DNA of 64,000 bases from RHKX01 sp963745755 (GTDB taxonomy: Bacteria > Actinomycetota > Thermoleophilia > Solirubrobacterales > 70-9), in the NCBI GenBank assembly GCA_963745755.1, contig CAVUYP010000001.1, forward strand, positions 186,001 to 250,000, given 5' to 3'. Made by a program: the position numbers and the translations under genes. Below are positions 1-9,204 of the stretch, piece by piece; positions within the stretch are counted from its first letter, which is position 1; each line of letters starts with the position of its first letter. The notes beneath the pieces were generated by a model that saw only the letters and a list, made by a program, of their open reading frames with translations, searched no databases and was not told the DNA's origin.

Positions 1-1209
1 GGATTAACCTGCCGCTGGCCGGAGCCGCCGGCCAGCCCGGCGCCGGTCATCGTCAGCCGTTTGCCCGAAGCGATGGAGACGGAGGCCGACAACGATCAAC
101 TGGCCCAGGCCCAACCGGTCGGTTTACCGGCCGGGGTGAGCGGCTGCATTTCGAAGCCGGGCGACGTCGATTACTACGCGTTCGAGGCCAAGAAGGGGGA
201 GCACATCAGTTTCGAGATTGTGGCCAGGCGGCATCAATCGGCGCTCGATTCCATCGTCCGCGTGCTCAACGAAAAAGGGGGCGCGGCTCTGGAAAGCGAC
301 GACATGAACACGGGCCGGCACATCTACGCCGACTCGCAAAGCGAGAACTGGACCGCGCCCGCCGACGGCAAGTATTACGTCGAAGTGCGCGACCTGCACT
401 TGCGCGGCGGGCCGGAGTTCGTCTACTTTCTCGAAATCACCCGCAGCGAGCCGTACTTCCAGCTCGATCTCGACACCGACAAGACCTTGCTGGCGCCGGG
501 CGTTGGCGCGGTGATCTTCGTGAGGGCTTATCGCAAGAATGGTTTTGCCGGCGACGTGCAACTGGCGATCGAGGGGTTGCCGCCCGGCGTCACGGCGCAG
601 TGCGGCCGGATTCTTGCCAGCGAAAAGGACGGCTGCATCGTCTTGCAAACCGCCTCCGATGCCCCGTTGGGGGCCGCCAACGTCAAGGTCACCGGCACGG
701 CGACCATGCCGGCGGCAGATGCCAACCAGCCGCCGCTGCAGCTTTCCGCTATGGCCTACCCGATGCAGGAAATCTACATGCCCGGCGGCGGGCGTTCTCA
801 TTTCCCAGTGGAAATGCACACCGTCTCCGTCGGCGACGTGATGGATATCAAGAGCATCAAAGTCAGCACGAACGCGATCACGCTCAAGCCGAACGAGTCG
901 CAGAAGATCGATGTCGAGATCGAGCGGCAGGAAGGTTTCAAAGGCAACGTCACGCTCGATTGCCTGATGCAGCATCTCGGCGGCGTGTTCGGCAACAGCT
1001 TGCCGCCGGGCGTCAAGATCGACGACAAAAACAGCCAGACGTTGCTCGCGGGCGATCAATCAAAAGGCCATATCACGTTGATCGCGGCGGCCGACGCCAA
1101 GCCGGTGGAGAACCAGCAGTTTTGCGTGATGGCCAACGTCTCGATCAATTTCGTGATGAAATACACTTATTCCAGCGAGCCGTTGAAAGTGACCGTCGCG
1201 GCGCCGTGA
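1..1209 (+). CDS. Secreted PPC-like domain protein, 3' part (partial at window edge)
   Basis: The frame is open from the first base to the TGA at 1207, so the true start lies outside the window. An internal TTG at 61 is not a convincing start. The N-terminal part (DVDYYAFEAKKGEHISFEIVA, then a block ending GKYYVEVRD) resembles a bacterial pre-peptidase C-terminal (PPC) beta-sandwich, the type often found in large planctomycete exported proteins. The rest is beta-rich, with two repeated stretches of the form GFxGxVxLxxxGLPPGV (near residues 160 and 295 from base 61), which look like Ig-like extracellular modules. I see no catalytic motif. Function unknown; the secreted location is inferred from the domain type. 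Confidence 0.6.
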   Translation, partial: GLTCRWPEPPASPAPVIVSRLPEAMETEADNDQLAQAQPVGLPAGVSGCISKPGDVDYYAFEAKKGEHISFEIVARRHQSALDSIVRVLNEKGGAALESDDMNTGRHIYADSQSENWTAPADGKYYVEVRDLHLRGGPEFVYFLEITRSEPYFQLDLDTDKTLLAPGVGAVIFVRAYRKNGFAGDVQLAIEGLPPGVTAQCGRILASEKDGCIVLQTASDAPLGAANVKVTGTATMPAADANQPPLQLSAMAYPMQEIYMPGGGRSHFPVEMHTVSVGDVMDIKSIKVSTNAITLKPNESQKIDVEIERQEGFKGNVTLDCLMQHLGGVFGNSLPPGVKIDDKNSQTLLAGDQSKGHITLIAAADAKPVENQQFCVMANVSINFVMKYTYSSEPLKVTVAAP

Positions 1210-1224
1210 ACGGGAAGCAAAGAG

Positions 1225-1272
1225 TAAAGAGCGTCGAGTAAAGAGCGTCGAGTAAAGAGCGTCGAGTAAGGA
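1225..1272. repeat. 14-bp direct tandem repeat after a stop codon
   Basis: The unit AGCGTCGAGTAAAG is repeated about three times directly downstream of the preceding gene's stop, with partial units at both ends. A similar 14-bp tandem repeat lies at about 10866-10912, also at a stop codon. No coding role seen. Confidence 0.85.
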
Positions 1273-1343
1273 ACAGCGCGGAGAGGAAAGCAGGCAGGTT
1301 TTCACCTGGGGCGGCAACTACTAGTGATAGGAGCCATGCAGCG

Positions 1344-2426
1344 ATGAGCGTCGCCCGTCCGTTCGGTTTCTGCCTTGCCATTTGCCTGGCCTGCGTCTCG
1401 GTGGTTCGCGCCGCCGAACCGACTGCTGCTCCCGACAAGGAATTGGCGGTCGTCAGCTTGGAGAACTTTGTGTCTCCCGGTCCGAATCAGGCCGCAGAGC
1501 CGCTGGCCAAACAATTCTCGCTGGATCGCAGCGTCCGCTTTCTTGATGCAGCGGCGCTCGACTGGCAGAAAAGCCGGCAGTGCTTCACCTGCCACACCAA
1601 CTTTGCGTTTTTAATGGCCCGGCCTGCCATTTCGGCCGCCGCGCCTGCTCACGCGACCATTCGAGCCGCCGCGGAGAAACTGGTCAGCCAGCGTTGGAAA
1701 GAGCAAGGTCCGCGTTGGGATGCGGAAGTCGTAATGGCCGGCGCCATCCTGGCCATGAACGACTCGGCGACCACCGGCAAACTGCACCCGCTCACGCGAG
1801 AAGTGCTCGACCGGACCTGGACCGTCCAGCGCGAAGACGGCGGCTTCGACTGGTTGAAGTGCGGCTGGCCGCCGATGGAATCCGACGATCATTTCGGCGC
1901 CACCATGGCCGCCATCGGCGCAGGGGCTGCGCCGGAAGGTTATGCGCAGACGCCCGCAGCCCAAGCGGGATTGGAGAAACTCCGGACCTACCTCAAGGCG
2001 AATCCCGCTCCAACGCTTCATCATCGCGCCATGACCTTGTGGGCCGCGACCTACCTCGACGGCTTCATGACGCCCGAAGAGCGGCAAGCCACGATCGACT
2101 CGCTGCTAAAGCTGCAACATGCGGACGGCGGTTGGGGGCTGGCTTCGCTCGGCGATTGGAAACGTTCCGACGGCAAAGAGCAGGATCCGCAGGCCAGCGA
2201 TGGCTATGGCACAGGGTTTGTCATCTACGTCTTGCGTCGCGCCGGTCTGGCGGCTGACGACGCCCGCTTGCAGCGAGGCATTGCCTGGCTGAAAGCGAAT
2301 CAGCGCGAAAGCGGCCGCTGGTTCACCCGCTCGCTGAACAAAGACAGCAAGCACTACATCACCCACGCGGGCACCGCGTTCGCGTTGCTGGCGCTGGCCA
2401 GTTGCGAACCAAAGCCCGCGCCGTGA
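1344..2426 (+). CDS. Exported toroid (prenyltransferase/squalene-cyclase repeat) protein with a CxxCH motif
   Basis: The 360-residue protein starts with a signal peptide (hydrophobic residues 8-23, cleavage near VRAAEP). C80-F-T-C83-H84 is a c-type heme attachment motif. The remainder contains QREDGGFDWLKCGWPP, LQHADGGWGLASLGDW and a C-terminal GTAFALLALASCE, typical of the alpha/alpha toroid repeats of the prenyltransferase/squalene oxidase superfamily. The DxDD protonation motif of squalene-hopene cyclases is not evident, so cyclase activity is not implied. The combination suggests a periplasmic heme-bearing scaffold or redox protein. It stands alone between intergenic regions; ATG 1344 places the signal peptide correctly. 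Confidence 0.7.
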   Translation: MSVARPFGFCLAICLACVSVVRAAEPTAAPDKELAVVSLENFVSPGPNQAAEPLAKQFSLDRSVRFLDAAALDWQKSRQCFTCHTNFAFLMARPAISAAAPAHATIRAAAEKLVSQRWKEQGPRWDAEVVMAGAILAMNDSATTGKLHPLTREVLDRTWTVQREDGGFDWLKCGWPPMESDDHFGATMAAIGAGAAPEGYAQTPAAQAGLEKLRTYLKANPAPTLHHRAMTLWAATYLDGFMTPEERQATIDSLLKLQHADGGWGLASLGDWKRSDGKEQDPQASDGYGTGFVIYVLRRAGLAADDARLQRGIAWLKANQRESGRWFTRSLNKDSKHYITHAGTAFALLALASCEPKPAP

Positions 2427-2506
2427 CGATCGGCCTTGCGCGGCGGTATAGGAAGCCGCGGGCGGCGTCGTATTCCGACAATTCGCAAATGACGCCCCAT
2501 GAAGGC

Positions 2507-2641
2507 AAGTTTTTAGCCACAGAGCGTACCGAGGACACAGAGGAGACGGACTGAAACCACTCATGACCGGAGACACGGTGGGCCAGATTATATCCTCACC
2601 CCTTCTCCTCTCTGTGCCCTCGGTGCTCTCTGTGGCCAAAG
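2507..2641. repeat. Inverted repeat of the CCACAGAG type
   Basis: TTAGCCACAGAG followed by ACCGAGGACACAGAG near 2509-2545 is matched in inverted orientation by CTCTGTGCCCTCGGTGCTCTCTGTGGC near 2610-2638 (written here as one arm with internal mismatches to its partner). The arms are about 33 bp and would form a long stem. Similar CACAGAG palindromes are widespread in environmental bacterial genomes as intergenic repeats. Confidence 0.75.
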
Positions 2642-2872
2642 CAATTCCGTCTTTTTGTCAATCGGGATCAACTTTGGCGTTCTTGGACTGTTGATTACAA
2701 ACTGTGGGAGTAGAGTTGAGTTGGTTGCCCACATTAACCCGAAGCGTTAGCGAGGGGGGGCGGCTATTCCGCTTCGCCGACGCTTCGAGTTGCTGTCTCG
2801 TGTCCCCGATCAACTCAACTTTGAGACGCCTCCCCCCCCAAGAAGCCTCCGACCTCCGGCGGTAAATCGCCC

Positions 2873-2878
2873 TATAAT
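2873..2878 (+). promoter_or_regulatory. Possible -10 box (TATAAT) directly before apbE
   Basis: A perfect TATAAT lies only 4-7 nt before the GTG/ATG start at 2882/2885. If used, transcription would begin at about the start codon, giving a leaderless mRNA. No good -35 is seen. Confidence 0.35.
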
Positions 2879-2881
2879 AGG

Positions 2882-3992
2882 GTGATGGGCTCCAAGCGCA
2901 CCAGCAACCGGCGACAGTTTCTCAGCGGACAATCGGCGCTCGATGCGGCCGCAGATTTTGCGGATCGGATCGATCCGGAAACTCAGACGCCGGCTTCCCC
3001 GAGCCGGCCGCCGGCCGAAGCCTACCTGCTGCAGATGGGCCGGCAGGCGATGGCTTGCCAATTCGAAGTCTTCTTCAACGCAGGCCAATACCGCGACGCC
3101 AGCGATGTGGCGGTCGAAGCGCTCGATCTGATCGATCGCCTGGAAGACCAGATGACGGTCTACCGCGATACAAGCGAAATCGCCCGCATCAACCGCGATG
3201 CGGCGAACGGTCCGGTGGCTGTCGAACCGCGACTGTTCGCTCTGCTCGAGCACGCCGTGGAACTGCATCAGCAGACGGACGGCGCGTTTGATATCACCTC
3301 GGGTCCGCTCACCAAGACCTGGGGCTTTTACCGCCGACAAGGCGCCCTACCGCAGCAGCAGAACCTGGATGAAGCCCTCGCGAGAGTCGGCAGCCAGTTC
3401 CTCCGCCTGGACCCGCACGAACAGACGGTCGAGTTTCTTCGGCCTGAGATGGAACTGAATCTTGGCGCCATCGGCAAGGGATATGCGCTGCGACCGCGCC
3501 GCCGAGATCCTGTTGGGGTCCGACGTGAATGATTTTCTCTGGCACGGAGGGCAGAGCAGCATTCTGGCTCGCGGCTCGCAAGCCACGCAGCCGGAGGACC
3601 AAGGCGGCTGGCTGGTGGCGCTGAACCATCCGCTTCGCCCTGAGCGACAACTCATCGAAATTCGCTTGCGCGACCGGGCAATTGGGACCTCGGGCGCTGG
3701 AACCCAGTTTTTCCGCCACCAAGGCAAGCGATTTGGCCATATTCTCGATCCGCGAAGCGGATGGCCCGCCGAAGGAGTATTTTCGACAACTGTTCTCGTG
3801 CGAAGTGCATCCGAAGCCGACGCCCTGGCCACGGCCCTCTACATCGTGGGGCCCGAACGCGCACTTGCCTGGTGCGAAAAACACCCGGAAATTGGCCTGC
3901 TGATGTTCATTCCGGGCGATCCAGGCAAGAGCGTCAAACTTATCACCGCCGGTTTGAACGAGAGCGACTGGCGGCTGACATCCATGCTTTAA
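2882..3992 (+). CDS. apbE: FAD:protein FMN transferase (ApbE), one frame break
   Basis: ApbE attaches FMN to threonines of flavoproteins such as Na+-NQR/Rnf subunits. The first part (to about 3490) carries the family blocks MACQFEVFF, YRDTSEIARIN and TDGAFDITSGPLTKTWGF, then LNLGAIGKGYAL. The expected next residues DRAAEILL appear in another frame, and the protein then runs to the TAA at 3990 with GTSGAGTQFF and GHILDPRSGWPAEG, the C-terminal FAD/metal-binding blocks. Removing C3491 (CTG C GAC) restores one frame of about 369 residues. An N-terminal NRRQFLSG resembles a weak Tat motif. Alternative starts are GTG 2882 and ATG 2885. I regard the break as likely sequence error. Confidence 0.85.
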
Positions 3993-4194
3993 CCATTCGC
4001 CGTACGCGACCTACGGTCGGATCGTTCTATTCGCAACCGCAAGCACGCCGGATGAATGAATAGAGGCCCTAATTTTGATTGAGACGGCCCGATAGGGGGC
4101 AATTAGCACAAAAGCAATATACCCCGCTTGCACGATCCGGTTAGAATACCCTTCGAACGTCCGTCCGCTGAAACGACTTCCACGATCCGCTTCG

Positions 4195-4881
4195 ATGCTC
4201 GATTTCGTGTTCAATCAAGTCACCCCCTACTTGCTGGTCGCCGGCTCGTTAATCCTGACTGGGATGGGACTTCCGGTTCCTGAGGAGGTCTTTGTCATCA
4301 CGGCGGGCATTGCCGCGCACAATGGCCACATGGAACCTTGGCTGGCGCTGGTCGCCTGTCTGACCGGGGCTCTGATCGGCGACGCGGTGATGTATGCCAT
4401 CGGCTATCATTTCGGGCACGGTCTGCTGCGGGACCGCCACTGGTTCGCCCGCTACATGACGCCCGAACGCGAGCGGCAAGTCGAAGACATGATCCAGAAG
4501 CACGGCCTGAAGGTGTTTCTGACGGCCCGCTTCCTGGTTGGGGTGCGCTCGCCGGTGTATGTCACGGCGGGCATTCTACGCATGCCGTTTCGGCGGTTCG
4601 TGCTGGTCGACTTGTTCTGCGCGTCGCTGGTGGTGAGCCTGTTTTTCTGGCTCAGCTTTTTCTTTGCCGAAGCGTTTCAAGGGTTGTGGAATTCGATCCA
4701 TCGCGCGGAGTTGTGGTTAACCGGCATAATCGCTGTTGCAGGGGTCGGCGCGATCCTTTATTTCTTCATGCGGCGGCGCCGTCGCCTGCTCCGTATTCGT
4801 TTGCGTCGACAAAAGAAAAAGGTTCCTAGCCACACCGCGGCCGCGCGAGTTCCTGGGGAGGAAAGCAAGTCGGTCGCCTGA
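4195..4881 (+). CDS. DedA family membrane protein
   Basis: A 228-residue integral membrane protein of the DedA/VTT (SNARE-associated) family, whose members act in lipid scrambling and envelope homeostasis. Family blocks seen: GLPVPEEVFVITAGIAA near residue 24, GALIGDAVMYAIGYHFG near 58, and KVFLTARFLVGVRSPVYVTAGILRMP near residues 103-128, shown here as the conserved FxxRFxxGxRxPxYxxAG signature. Hydrophobic segments occur near residues 10-32, 48-68, 140-160 and 175-195. The C-terminal 30 residues are strongly basic. The start ATG 4195 gives the usual family length. The next gene starts 15 bp after its stop. Confidence 0.9.
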   Translation: MLDFVFNQVTPYLLVAGSLILTGMGLPVPEEVFVITAGIAAHNGHMEPWLALVACLTGALIGDAVMYAIGYHFGHGLLRDRHWFARYMTPERERQVEDMIQKHGLKVFLTARFLVGVRSPVYVTAGILRMPFRRFVLVDLFCASLVVSLFFWLSFFFAEAFQGLWNSIHRAELWLTGIIAVAGVGAILYFFMRRRRRLLRIRLRRQKKKVPSHTAAARVPGEESKSVA

Positions 4882-4895
4882 ATTCGGGCCATCCC

Positions 4896-5933
4896 ATGCC
4901 GCATCGATCCAGCCGACTGGCGGTACGGAAGACAGCCATCCTGGCCGTCTGGGCGGCACTCTCGCTGGCGGCAGCGCCTGCCTGCGGACAAGAGGCGCCG
5001 GTCAATCCTGGCCTGGCGCCCCTGCTGCGGTACTTCCAGCTTGGCGTCCATGCAGGCCGCATCAGGGCCAGCAGCCCGCATCGCGATCGCAAGCTGGAAT
5101 CGCAAGCGTCTAATACCGACGCGCAAGGCAATACCCGCCGCGAACGGTTGTCAGTCACGCTTTCCGGCGAGGCTACGACGATCAGTTACCAGCAGTCGGT
5201 TTCCGATTGTCAATGGAGCGTTGAGATTCTCGACGGCAAGGAAGTTTCCCTCCGCCGGGAATCGAAGAACGCAGACGTCTGCCTGCCGCTCGTTTTCCAT
5301 CAGCCGGCCGTCGGCCCCCTTTCGCTGCGGATCGGCGAAGGCGCCGAGTCGCGGGAATTCGCCGCCGAAAATCTTTGGCGGTTGCTGGTATCGGAGCCCG
5401 AGGCATGCAGCCAGTTCGCGCCGCTTTTGGAGTTGCTCAAGCCGAACTGGCATTTGGCTGAAACGGCACAGGCCGCCGAGCAATCGCTGTACGCGTCGGT
5501 GCGTGCGATGGCGGCAGCCGACCAGACGGGCCTGCGTCGCCTGGTTGGCCAACTGGCCAGCGACAAGTTCGCCCGCCGTCAGGCTGCCGAGCGAAGCCTG
5601 CGCCGCGCCGGACGCGACGCCCTCCCGTTTCTGATGTCTATCGACTGGCGACGCCTCGACGCCGAACAGCGATTTCGCTTGGGGCGGCTGTTCCGTGATC
5701 TCTCCGGCGACGGCGTCGACGATACGCCCGAGCGGGTGGCCCTGGGGTTGATCCGCGACCCAATGCTCTGGCTCAAGCTGCTCGAACGAGCCGACGAGAG
5801 CCATCGCCGGCTGGCCTTGGAGCAGCTTGAGCGTTTGCTGGAACGGCGGCTTGTCTTCGATCCGGCCGCCGACGCAACGACGCGCCTCGAGCAGCTTGCC
5901 GCGCTACAAGCGGCGGTCGCAGTCGAGGAATAG
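4896..5933 (+). CDS. Secreted protein of unknown function
   Basis: 345 residues with a clear signal peptide (TAILAVWAALSLAAAPACGQE, cleavage near residue 32). The middle portion is beta-rich (residues 80-150). The C-terminal half is helical and rich in Leu, Arg and Glu, with RRQAAERSLRRAGRDALPFL reminiscent of a HEAT-like repeat. No catalytic motif is recognised. It begins 15 bp after the DedA stop, so the two are probably co-transcribed, which suggests an envelope-related role at most. Confidence 0.7.
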   Translation: MPHRSSRLAVRKTAILAVWAALSLAAAPACGQEAPVNPGLAPLLRYFQLGVHAGRIRASSPHRDRKLESQASNTDAQGNTRRERLSVTLSGEATTISYQQSVSDCQWSVEILDGKEVSLRRESKNADVCLPLVFHQPAVGPLSLRIGEGAESREFAAENLWRLLVSEPEACSQFAPLLELLKPNWHLAETAQAAEQSLYASVRAMAAADQTGLRRLVGQLASDKFARRQAAERSLRRAGRDALPFLMSIDWRRLDAEQRFRLGRLFRDLSGDGVDDTPERVALGLIRDPMLWLKLLERADESHRRLALEQLERLLERRLVFDPAADATTRLEQLAALQAAVAVEE

Positions 5934-5979
5934 TTGATTGTCGCGAGCGGATCGCCTGGTTCCGCTGACCCGCCGCCGT

Positions 5980-7772
5980 CTAACGCTGCGCGTCGGCGAA
6001 GGTCCGTTGCAGGAACTCGAGCGCCTTCGGTCCCGCGGCGCCATCGACGACGACGTTCACGCGCACTTCGCTGGTGTTGATCATCTCCACGTTGATGCCG
6101 GCCTCGGCCAAGGCCCGGAACATGCGGATCGCCACGCCGGTGTGGCTGCGCATGCCGATGCCGGAAACCGAGAGCTTGGCCACTCGCGGGCAACTGGTCG
6201 ACCGGGCCGCAGCCCAGCGCTGGCCGCCAGGCGATTCGACAGCTGCACGGCCTTTTCGAGCTTCGTCTTGCGGCACGGTGAAGCTCAGGTTGGCGTGCCG
6301 TCGCGGCCGAAGCTTTGCACGATCATGTCGACGAAGAATGCCGCCTGCGGCGATCTCGCTCGAAGACCTGGGCCGCCAGCGCCCGGGCGTATCGGGCACG
6401 CCGGAAATCGTCACGCGGGCCTGCGAATCGTCGAGCGTGATGTCGTCGATCGTCAGATCTTCCATGCCTTGCAGCCGAGCGACGACTGCGGTCGCGTCGC
6501 CGGCTCGCGCATGCGAGCGGCTTTCGTGCGGCGCCTCGCTGGCGCCGGCCGGCGCCTTGTCGAGTTGGAACGCGCGGTGCACGGTCCGCAACGCCTCGAG
6601 CGCCTGCTCCGCGACGACCAGCACGGAGATCTTGATCTCGCTGGTCGTGATCATTTGAATGTTGATCGCCGTCGTCCGCCAAGGCGCGGAACATCTTGCT
6701 CGGCCACGCCGGTCTGCGTCGCCATGCCCAGACCGACGACGGAAACCTTCGAGACGTTGTCGTCGTAGCGTGATAGCCTTCGGCGCCCAGTTCAGTCGCC
6801 GCTTCCCGACCGCCTTGAGCGTGGCCGGCAAGTCGTCGCGAAGCACGGTGAAGGAGATGTCGGCCTTCGCCATCGGCGCCGACGTTCTGCACGATCATGT
6901 CGACCGAGATGTTCTTGGCCGCAATCTTCGAGAAGATCTCCAGGCTGGCGCCCGGCTGGTCGGGCACGCCCAGGATCGTCACGCGGGCTTCGTTCTTGAC
7001 CATGCCGCGCCGCTGACCGGCCGGTCCGGCGACTTCGGGCTCGGCGACGATCATCGTGCCCGGGATGTCGGCTGAAGCTGCTGCGAACGTGGATCGGCAC
7101 CGAGAACTTCTTGGCGAACTCGATCGAGCGGCTGTGCATCACGCCGGCGCCCAGGCTGGCCAGTTCGAGCATCTCGTCGTAGCTGATCCGCTTGACCATG
7201 CGCGCGCTTCGGGCAAGACGCGGGGATCGGTCGTGTAGACGCCGTCGACGTCGGTGTAGATCTCGCAGGCGTCGGCGCCCAGCACGGCCGCCAGCGCCAC
7301 GGCCGTGGTGTCGCTGCCGCCGCGGCCGAGCGTGGTGATGTTGAAATCTTCGTCGATGCCCTGAAAGCCGGCGGCGATGACGATGTTGCCTTCGTCCAGC
7401 AGCCTGCTGCATGCGCTCGGTCGAGATCGAGTGGATGCGGGCCTTGGTGTGCGTGCTGTCGGTCTGGATGCCGATCTGCGCGCCGGTCAGGCTGACCGCC
7501 TGGTGCCCGAGCGAATCGATCGCCATCGCCATCAGCGCCACGCTGACCTGCTCGCCGGTCGAGAGCAGCATGTCCATTTCGCGGGCGGGCGGATTGTCGG
7601 TGATCTCGCGGGCCAGGTCGACCAGCATGTCGGTGTTCTTGCCCATGGCGCTGACGACCATCACGACCTGGTTGCCTTCCTGCTGGGCGCGGATCGCCTT
7701 GCGGGCCGCCGCGAGAATCTTTTCGCTGTCGGCGACGCTGGTGCCGCCGAATTTTTGAACGATGAAAGACAT
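5980..7772 (-). CDS. lysC: Aspartate kinase with four ACT domains (several frame breaks)
   Basis: Phosphorylates aspartate, the first step of Lys/Met/Thr synthesis. The start MSFIVQKFGGTSVAD is the kinase signature. Further kinase blocks are LLSTGEQVSVALMAMA, GFQGI..., TLGRGGSDTTAVALAA, CEIYTDVDGVYTTDPR and ISYDEMLELASLGAGVMHSRSIEFAKKF. After this come two ACT pairs, beginning ARVTILGVPDQPG and ARVTISGVPDTPG, each followed by a second ACT ending in NIQMITTSEIKISVLV or NVEMINTSEVRVNVVV. The span is about 597 codons, matching the long four-ACT form known in planctomycetes and cyanobacteria. At least six single-base breaks occur; the protein is recoverable across frames. Last gene of the hom-apgM-lysC set. 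Confidence 0.9.
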
Positions 7773-7799
7773 GGGAATAGCAGACGAAGTCCGAAAGTA

Positions 7800-7872
7800 A
7801 GGAGCCCCTCAGTCCAAGGTCCAAAGTCCGCAAGTCCAAGGCCTCAAGTCTTTAGACCTTGGACGATGGACT
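7800..7872. repeat. GTCCAAGG-type direct and inverted repeat between lysC and apgM
   Basis: Short units GTCCAAGG, GTCCAAAG and AAGTCCAAGG occur on one arm (7812-7845) and AGACCTTGGAC / GGACTTGGAC on the other (7853-7877). The arms are complementary with mismatches. It separates the apgM stop from the lysC start on the minus strand. Confidence 0.6.
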
Positions 7873-7876
7873 TGGA

Positions 7877-9087
7877 CTACGTCAAAAAATACCGCATCAG
7901 CTTCCAGCCTTCGTCGAACGAAAGCGAGGATGCGCCGGCGGTCGGTTCGTCGTAGGTTGTTGGCGCCGTCCGGCTCGATGCCGCTGCCGGCAATCGCCAA
8001 CGGCACGAAGCCGTGGCTGTGCGTCTTGGTCCGCAGCGGCGTCGGATGGTCGGGCGAAACCAGGATGCGGTAATCGCCTTGAGCCTGCAAGGCCGCGTGC
8101 AGCGGGCCGACGATGTGCCGGTCGATCTCTTCGAGGGCCTTGATCTTGGCGTCGCAGCGTCGCCTTCGTGCGAGGCTTCGTCGGTCGCTTCGACGTGGAC
8201 GCAGATGATGTCGGTGTCCGCCAAGGCCTCGACGGCGTAGCGTCCCTTGGCGGCGTAGTCGGTGTCGAGATAGCCGGTGGCCCCGGGCACTTCGATCCGC
8301 TGCCAGCCGATCAGCGCCGCCAGCCCGCGCAGCAGGTCGACGGCCGTGATCATCGCGCCGTGCTTGCCGTACACTTCGGCGAAACGGCTCCAGCGCGCGG
8401 CGCCTTGCCCAGCCCCCACAGCCAGACGTTCGTCGCCGGCAGTTTGCCTGCGCTGACGCCGGGCTGCGTTGACCGGATGGTCGGCGAACAGCGCCACGCT
8501 CTCGCTCATCAAGTGATTGAGCAAATCGCTGCCGGGCCCGCGGGGATAATCGTCCAGCACCGACTTATCGGTCAGGTCGTGCGGCGGCGTGGTGCGCGTG
8601 TCGGGCGAGAACGGCGCCGGCTCGCCTTGCGGCCGGTAGAGCAGCAGGTTGCGATAGCTGACGCCCGGGCACGAACTGCAGCTGCTCGTTGCCCAGCTTT
8701 TCCTGGGCCGCCGCGAGCAGCTCGCGTGGCTTCTTCGGTCGAGATGTGCCCGGCGGTGAAATCTCGCATCACCTGGTCTTCGATCGTGACCAGGTTGCAG
8801 CGAATGGCCCAGTCGTTCTCGGCCCAGCTCGAATGCCTTGAGCCGCCGCTTCCAGCGGCGCCCGGCCGGTGAAGTGTTCCAGCGGGTTGTAGCCCAGCAG
8901 GCTCAAGTTGGCCACGTCCGAGCCGGGCGGCAGCGAGGCCGGCACGTTATTGCTCGACCGACGACGCCCGCCGCGGCCATCGCGTCCATGTGCCGGCACG
9001 TTGGCGGCTTGCAGCGGCGTCTCGCCCCCGAGCGACTCTTGCGGCTTCGTCGGCACACCCGTCGGGAATGATGATCGCGTATTTCAT
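7877..9087 (-). CDS. apgM: ApgM-type cofactor-independent phosphoglycerate mutase; possible homoserine kinase analogue (several frame breaks)
   Basis: The N-terminus MKYAIIIPDGCADEP and the block GSDVANLSLLGYNP are the metal- and serine-binding motifs of archaeal-type iPGM (COG3635, alkaline phosphatase superfamily). Later blocks seen across frames are NRLD-region variants, HGAMITAVDLLRGLA, DTDIICVHVEATDEASHEGDA, KIKALEEID-like sequence, ILVSPDHPTPLRTKTHSHGFVPLAIAG, and the C-terminal SFDEGWKLMRYFL. Length about 403 codons fits the family. It lies between hom and lysC on the same strand. In several bacteria this subgroup is proposed to replace ThrB homoserine kinase; the context here supports that as an inference. 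I see no thrB in the window. Confidence 0.8.
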
Positions 9088-9204
9088 AGATTCGTTGCTC
9101 GTTCCCGCGCTCCCGCGTGGCATCGCAACCCTGAACGCTCCGCGTTCAATTCCTTGAGGCCTTCATCTTTTGCTCTCGCACCAAAACGCGAGGGCAAGAT
9201 TCCG

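Larger units (their letters stand above)
2427..2881. other. Intergenic region with hairpin repeats
   Basis: This 455-bp gap has no convincing gene. It holds the long CACAGAG-type inverted repeat at 2507-2641, one copy of a CATTAACCCGAAGCG-AGCGAGGG motif at about 2732-2756, and AGTTGAGTTG near 2714 whose complement recurs near 2809. It ends at the -10-like box before apbE. Confidence 0.6.

Noticed and set aside
124..1059. Long minus-strand reading frame opposite the PPC-like gene
   Set aside because: An antisense shadow of a GC-rich gene: Arg/Asp/His-rich translation, no motif, and the plus strand has clear domain structure.
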